Position numbers and translations under genes: made by a program
Assembly: GCA_022710085.1 (NCBI GenBank)
Contig: JAKLHP010000056.1
Coordinates: 1 to 5,998 of the forward strand
Source of the DNA: Patescibacteria group bacterium
GTDB taxonomy: Bacteria > Patescibacteriota > Minisyncoccia > Moranbacterales > JAKLHP01
DNA: 5,998 bases
Reading direction: 5' to 3'
The notes under the pieces: model-generated
The model's database searches: none
What the model was told of the DNA's origin: nothing
Seen by the model: only the letters and a program-made list of their open reading frames with translations
Shown: positions 5,369 through 5,998 of the stretch, piece by piece
How positions within the stretch are numbered: the stretch's first letter is position 1
Layout of the letters: the number at the start of each line of letters is the position of its first letter

Positions 5369-5442
5369 TACCGGGGGTGAGAGTTGAACTCACGACCTTG
5401 GGCTTATGAGTCCCACGCTCTAACCAACTGAGCTACCCCGGC
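5369..5442 (-). tRNA. tRNA with CAT anticodon: elongator Met (or Ile2)
   Basis: A cloverleaf on the minus strand with loop CTCATAA, D arm GCTCAGTTGGTTAGAGC and T arm GTGAG-TTCAACT-CTCAC, ending in discriminator A. CCA is not encoded (CAG follows). Two pairs are unusual: G1 faces U72 and A31 faces G39, at the base of the anticodon loop. The initiator features of the neighbouring tRNA-fMet are absent, so this reads CAU in elongation. The sequence alone does not separate elongator Met from an Ile2 tRNA whose C34 is converted to lysidine; Met is the default call. Confidence 0.88.
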
Positions 5443-5463
5443 CTAATATATAATACAAACAAA

Positions 5464-5523
5464 AAGCATAAAGTGAAAAACAAAACATATCTGTCACCTA
5501 TATTCGATTTTCGCTTTACGCTT
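5464..5523 (-). repeat. Long imperfect hairpin between tRNA genes, possible terminator or processing stem
   Basis: AAGCATAAAGTGAAAA (5464-5479) is the inverse of TTTTCGCTTTACGCTT (5508-5523) over 16 positions with two differences; in either strand's RNA one becomes a G-U pair and the other an A-C mismatch. The loop is 28 nt. Read on the minus strand, the second arm runs straight into TTTTTGTTTG, so it resembles an AT-rich intrinsic terminator after tRNA-fMet. The loop is long, so a role in tRNA processing or chance are also open. Confidence 0.4.
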
Positions 5524-5536
5524 ATTGTTAAAAATG

Positions 5537-5610
5537 TTGCGGGGGTAGGATTTGAACCTACGACCTCGTGGTTATGAGCCACGCGAGCTGCCAGACTGCT
5601 CCACCCCGCT
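5537..5610 (-). tRNA. Initiator tRNA-fMet (CAT)
   Basis: The minus-strand sequence closely follows bacterial initiator tRNA: GGAGCAGTCTGGCAGCTC D arm, loop CTCATAA, AGGTC variable loop and GTAGG-TTCAAAT-CCTAC T arm. Initiator hallmarks are present: an unpaired first acceptor position (A1 facing A72 with G2-C71 below) and A11-U24 in the D stem. The anticodon stem is CGTGG/CCACG, so only two of the usual three consecutive G-C pairs at 29-31:39-41 are present and 29:41 is U-A. CCA is not encoded. A strong promoter lies 17 nt upstream. Confidence 0.95.
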
Positions 5611-5626
5611 ACAATGCAGTTCTTTG

Positions 5627-5655
5627 ATTTTACAAAAATAAGATTAAAATGTCAA
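5627..5655 (-). promoter_or_regulatory. Sigma70-type promoter of the tRNA cluster
   Basis: On the minus strand a perfect TTGACA (5655-5650) and TAAAAT (5632-5627) are spaced by 17 nt, the best promoter in the window. The start would fall near 5620, about 10 nt before the mature 5' end of tRNA-fMet. The -35 begins immediately after the stop codon of the HEPN-like gene. Confidence 0.8.
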
Positions 5656-5998
5656 TTATTCCATAAATTCAAATTCTACCAGGAATTTTTCATATTTGCT
5701 AAGTATTTCAAGTGTCTTTTCTTTATCTATCTGGAATGAAGGATCGTGAATAATCTGATTTCTGGTCCTGTGGGCCTCTTTAAGCTCTTCTGCATTTTCG
5801 ATTTGTTTCGGCTTTAAATTATCCAACCGCTGAATCATATCGCTTCCTTTAAGACCCATGGAGCCGATGATTTTATCAACAATTTTATCAGCTTCGATAA
5901 CAGCCAGCTTATATTGATTTGTATCGCCAGTTTCCAATTTTAACTTTATTTCATTCCAGCTCTTCCTTATTTTTGCAGGAGATACAAGCGGGATATTC
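5656..5998 (-). CDS. HEPN-like domain protein, C-terminal fragment (CPR family of unknown function)
   Basis: The frame is open from the right edge to the TAA at 5658-5656, so only the last 114 residues or so are seen; the TTG at 5937 need not be a start, since the frame continues upstream without a stop. The visible part runs KIRKSWNEIKLKLETGD, then YKLAVIEADKIVDKII, GLKGSDMIQRLDNL, and EAHRTRNQIIHDPSFQID, ending in a helical tail. The helices and the RNQIIH motif (R at 5763-5761, H at 5748-5746) fit the RNxxxH signature of HEPN domains, which in many toxins and defence proteins forms the RNase active site in a dimer. I recall similar W-x-x-I and LAVIEADK proteins in CPR genomes without known function. 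The N-terminus, which could hold a membrane anchor or another domain, is outside the window. HEPN assignment is by motif only. Confidence 0.75.
   Translation of the reverse strand, partial: NIPLVSPAKIRKSWNEIKLKLETGDTNQYKLAVIEADKIVDKIIGSMGLKGSDMIQRLDNLKPKQIENAEELKEAHRTRNQIIHDPSFQIDKEKTLEILSKYEKFLVEFEFME

Noticed and set aside
5369..5610. CRISPR or tandem-repeat origin for the similar tRNA sequences
   Set aside because: The similarity is explained by the shared D-arm and loop sequences of tRNA genes; no regular spacer-repeat pattern exists.

Overview
The window is AT-rich bacterial DNA with almost every gene on the minus strand. Several protein families look like those of a Patescibacteria (CPR, Parcubacteria-like) genome: a four-helix membrane protein next to gyrB, a short pyruvoyl-type SpeD with the N-GLHLMIDGY-type N-terminus, and the C-terminus of a HEPN-like protein. 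I recognise these from memory of the families and have not searched them. The minus-strand genes also generally lack a clear Shine-Dalgarno sequence, which fits that assignment. Seven complete or C-terminally complete genes stop with TAA or TAG, and no coding frame needs TGA as an amino acid, so the standard bacterial code is assumed.

Layout, in the direction of minus-strand transcription (right to left). 5998-5656 is the C-terminal part of a HEPN-like protein with an RNxxxH motif. A near-consensus promoter (5655-5627) then drives a tRNA cluster: initiator tRNA-fMet, a CAU tRNA (elongator Met or Ile2) and tRNA-Asp, with a long imperfect hairpin between the first two. Next comes an extended -10 promoter overlapped by a perfect inverted repeat, an 18-codon upstream ORF, and speD. 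The upstream ORF's TGA stop is directly followed in the same frame by the TTG start of speD. The speD unit ends in a clear intrinsic terminator (4575-4552).

A second good promoter (4447-4419) starts an apparent operon: a small conserved membrane protein, gyrB (DNA gyrase B), an rnhA-like RNase HI and a MacA-type efflux adaptor. gyrB and rnhA touch or nearly touch, and the adaptor follows 8 nt later. The ATPase partner of the adaptor (MacB/LolD-type ABC protein, N-terminal 63 residues) begins at 189 and runs off the left edge. The roughly 280 bases between adaptor and ATPase hold the only plus-strand gene in the window, a 36-residue protein with a perfect ribosome binding site, whose last codons form one arm of a strong terminator.

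How the genes fit together: gyrB and RNase HI serve DNA topology and R-loop removal; the adaptor and ATPase form a tripartite-like ABC export system in the inner (probably only) membrane; speD makes a decarboxylated product for polyamine synthesis, but an active-site substitution leaves its substrate open. The most interesting points are the in-frame upstream ORF and operator-like palindrome before speD, the missing conserved Glu in SpeD, the HEPN motif, and the tiny gene nested inside the export operon.
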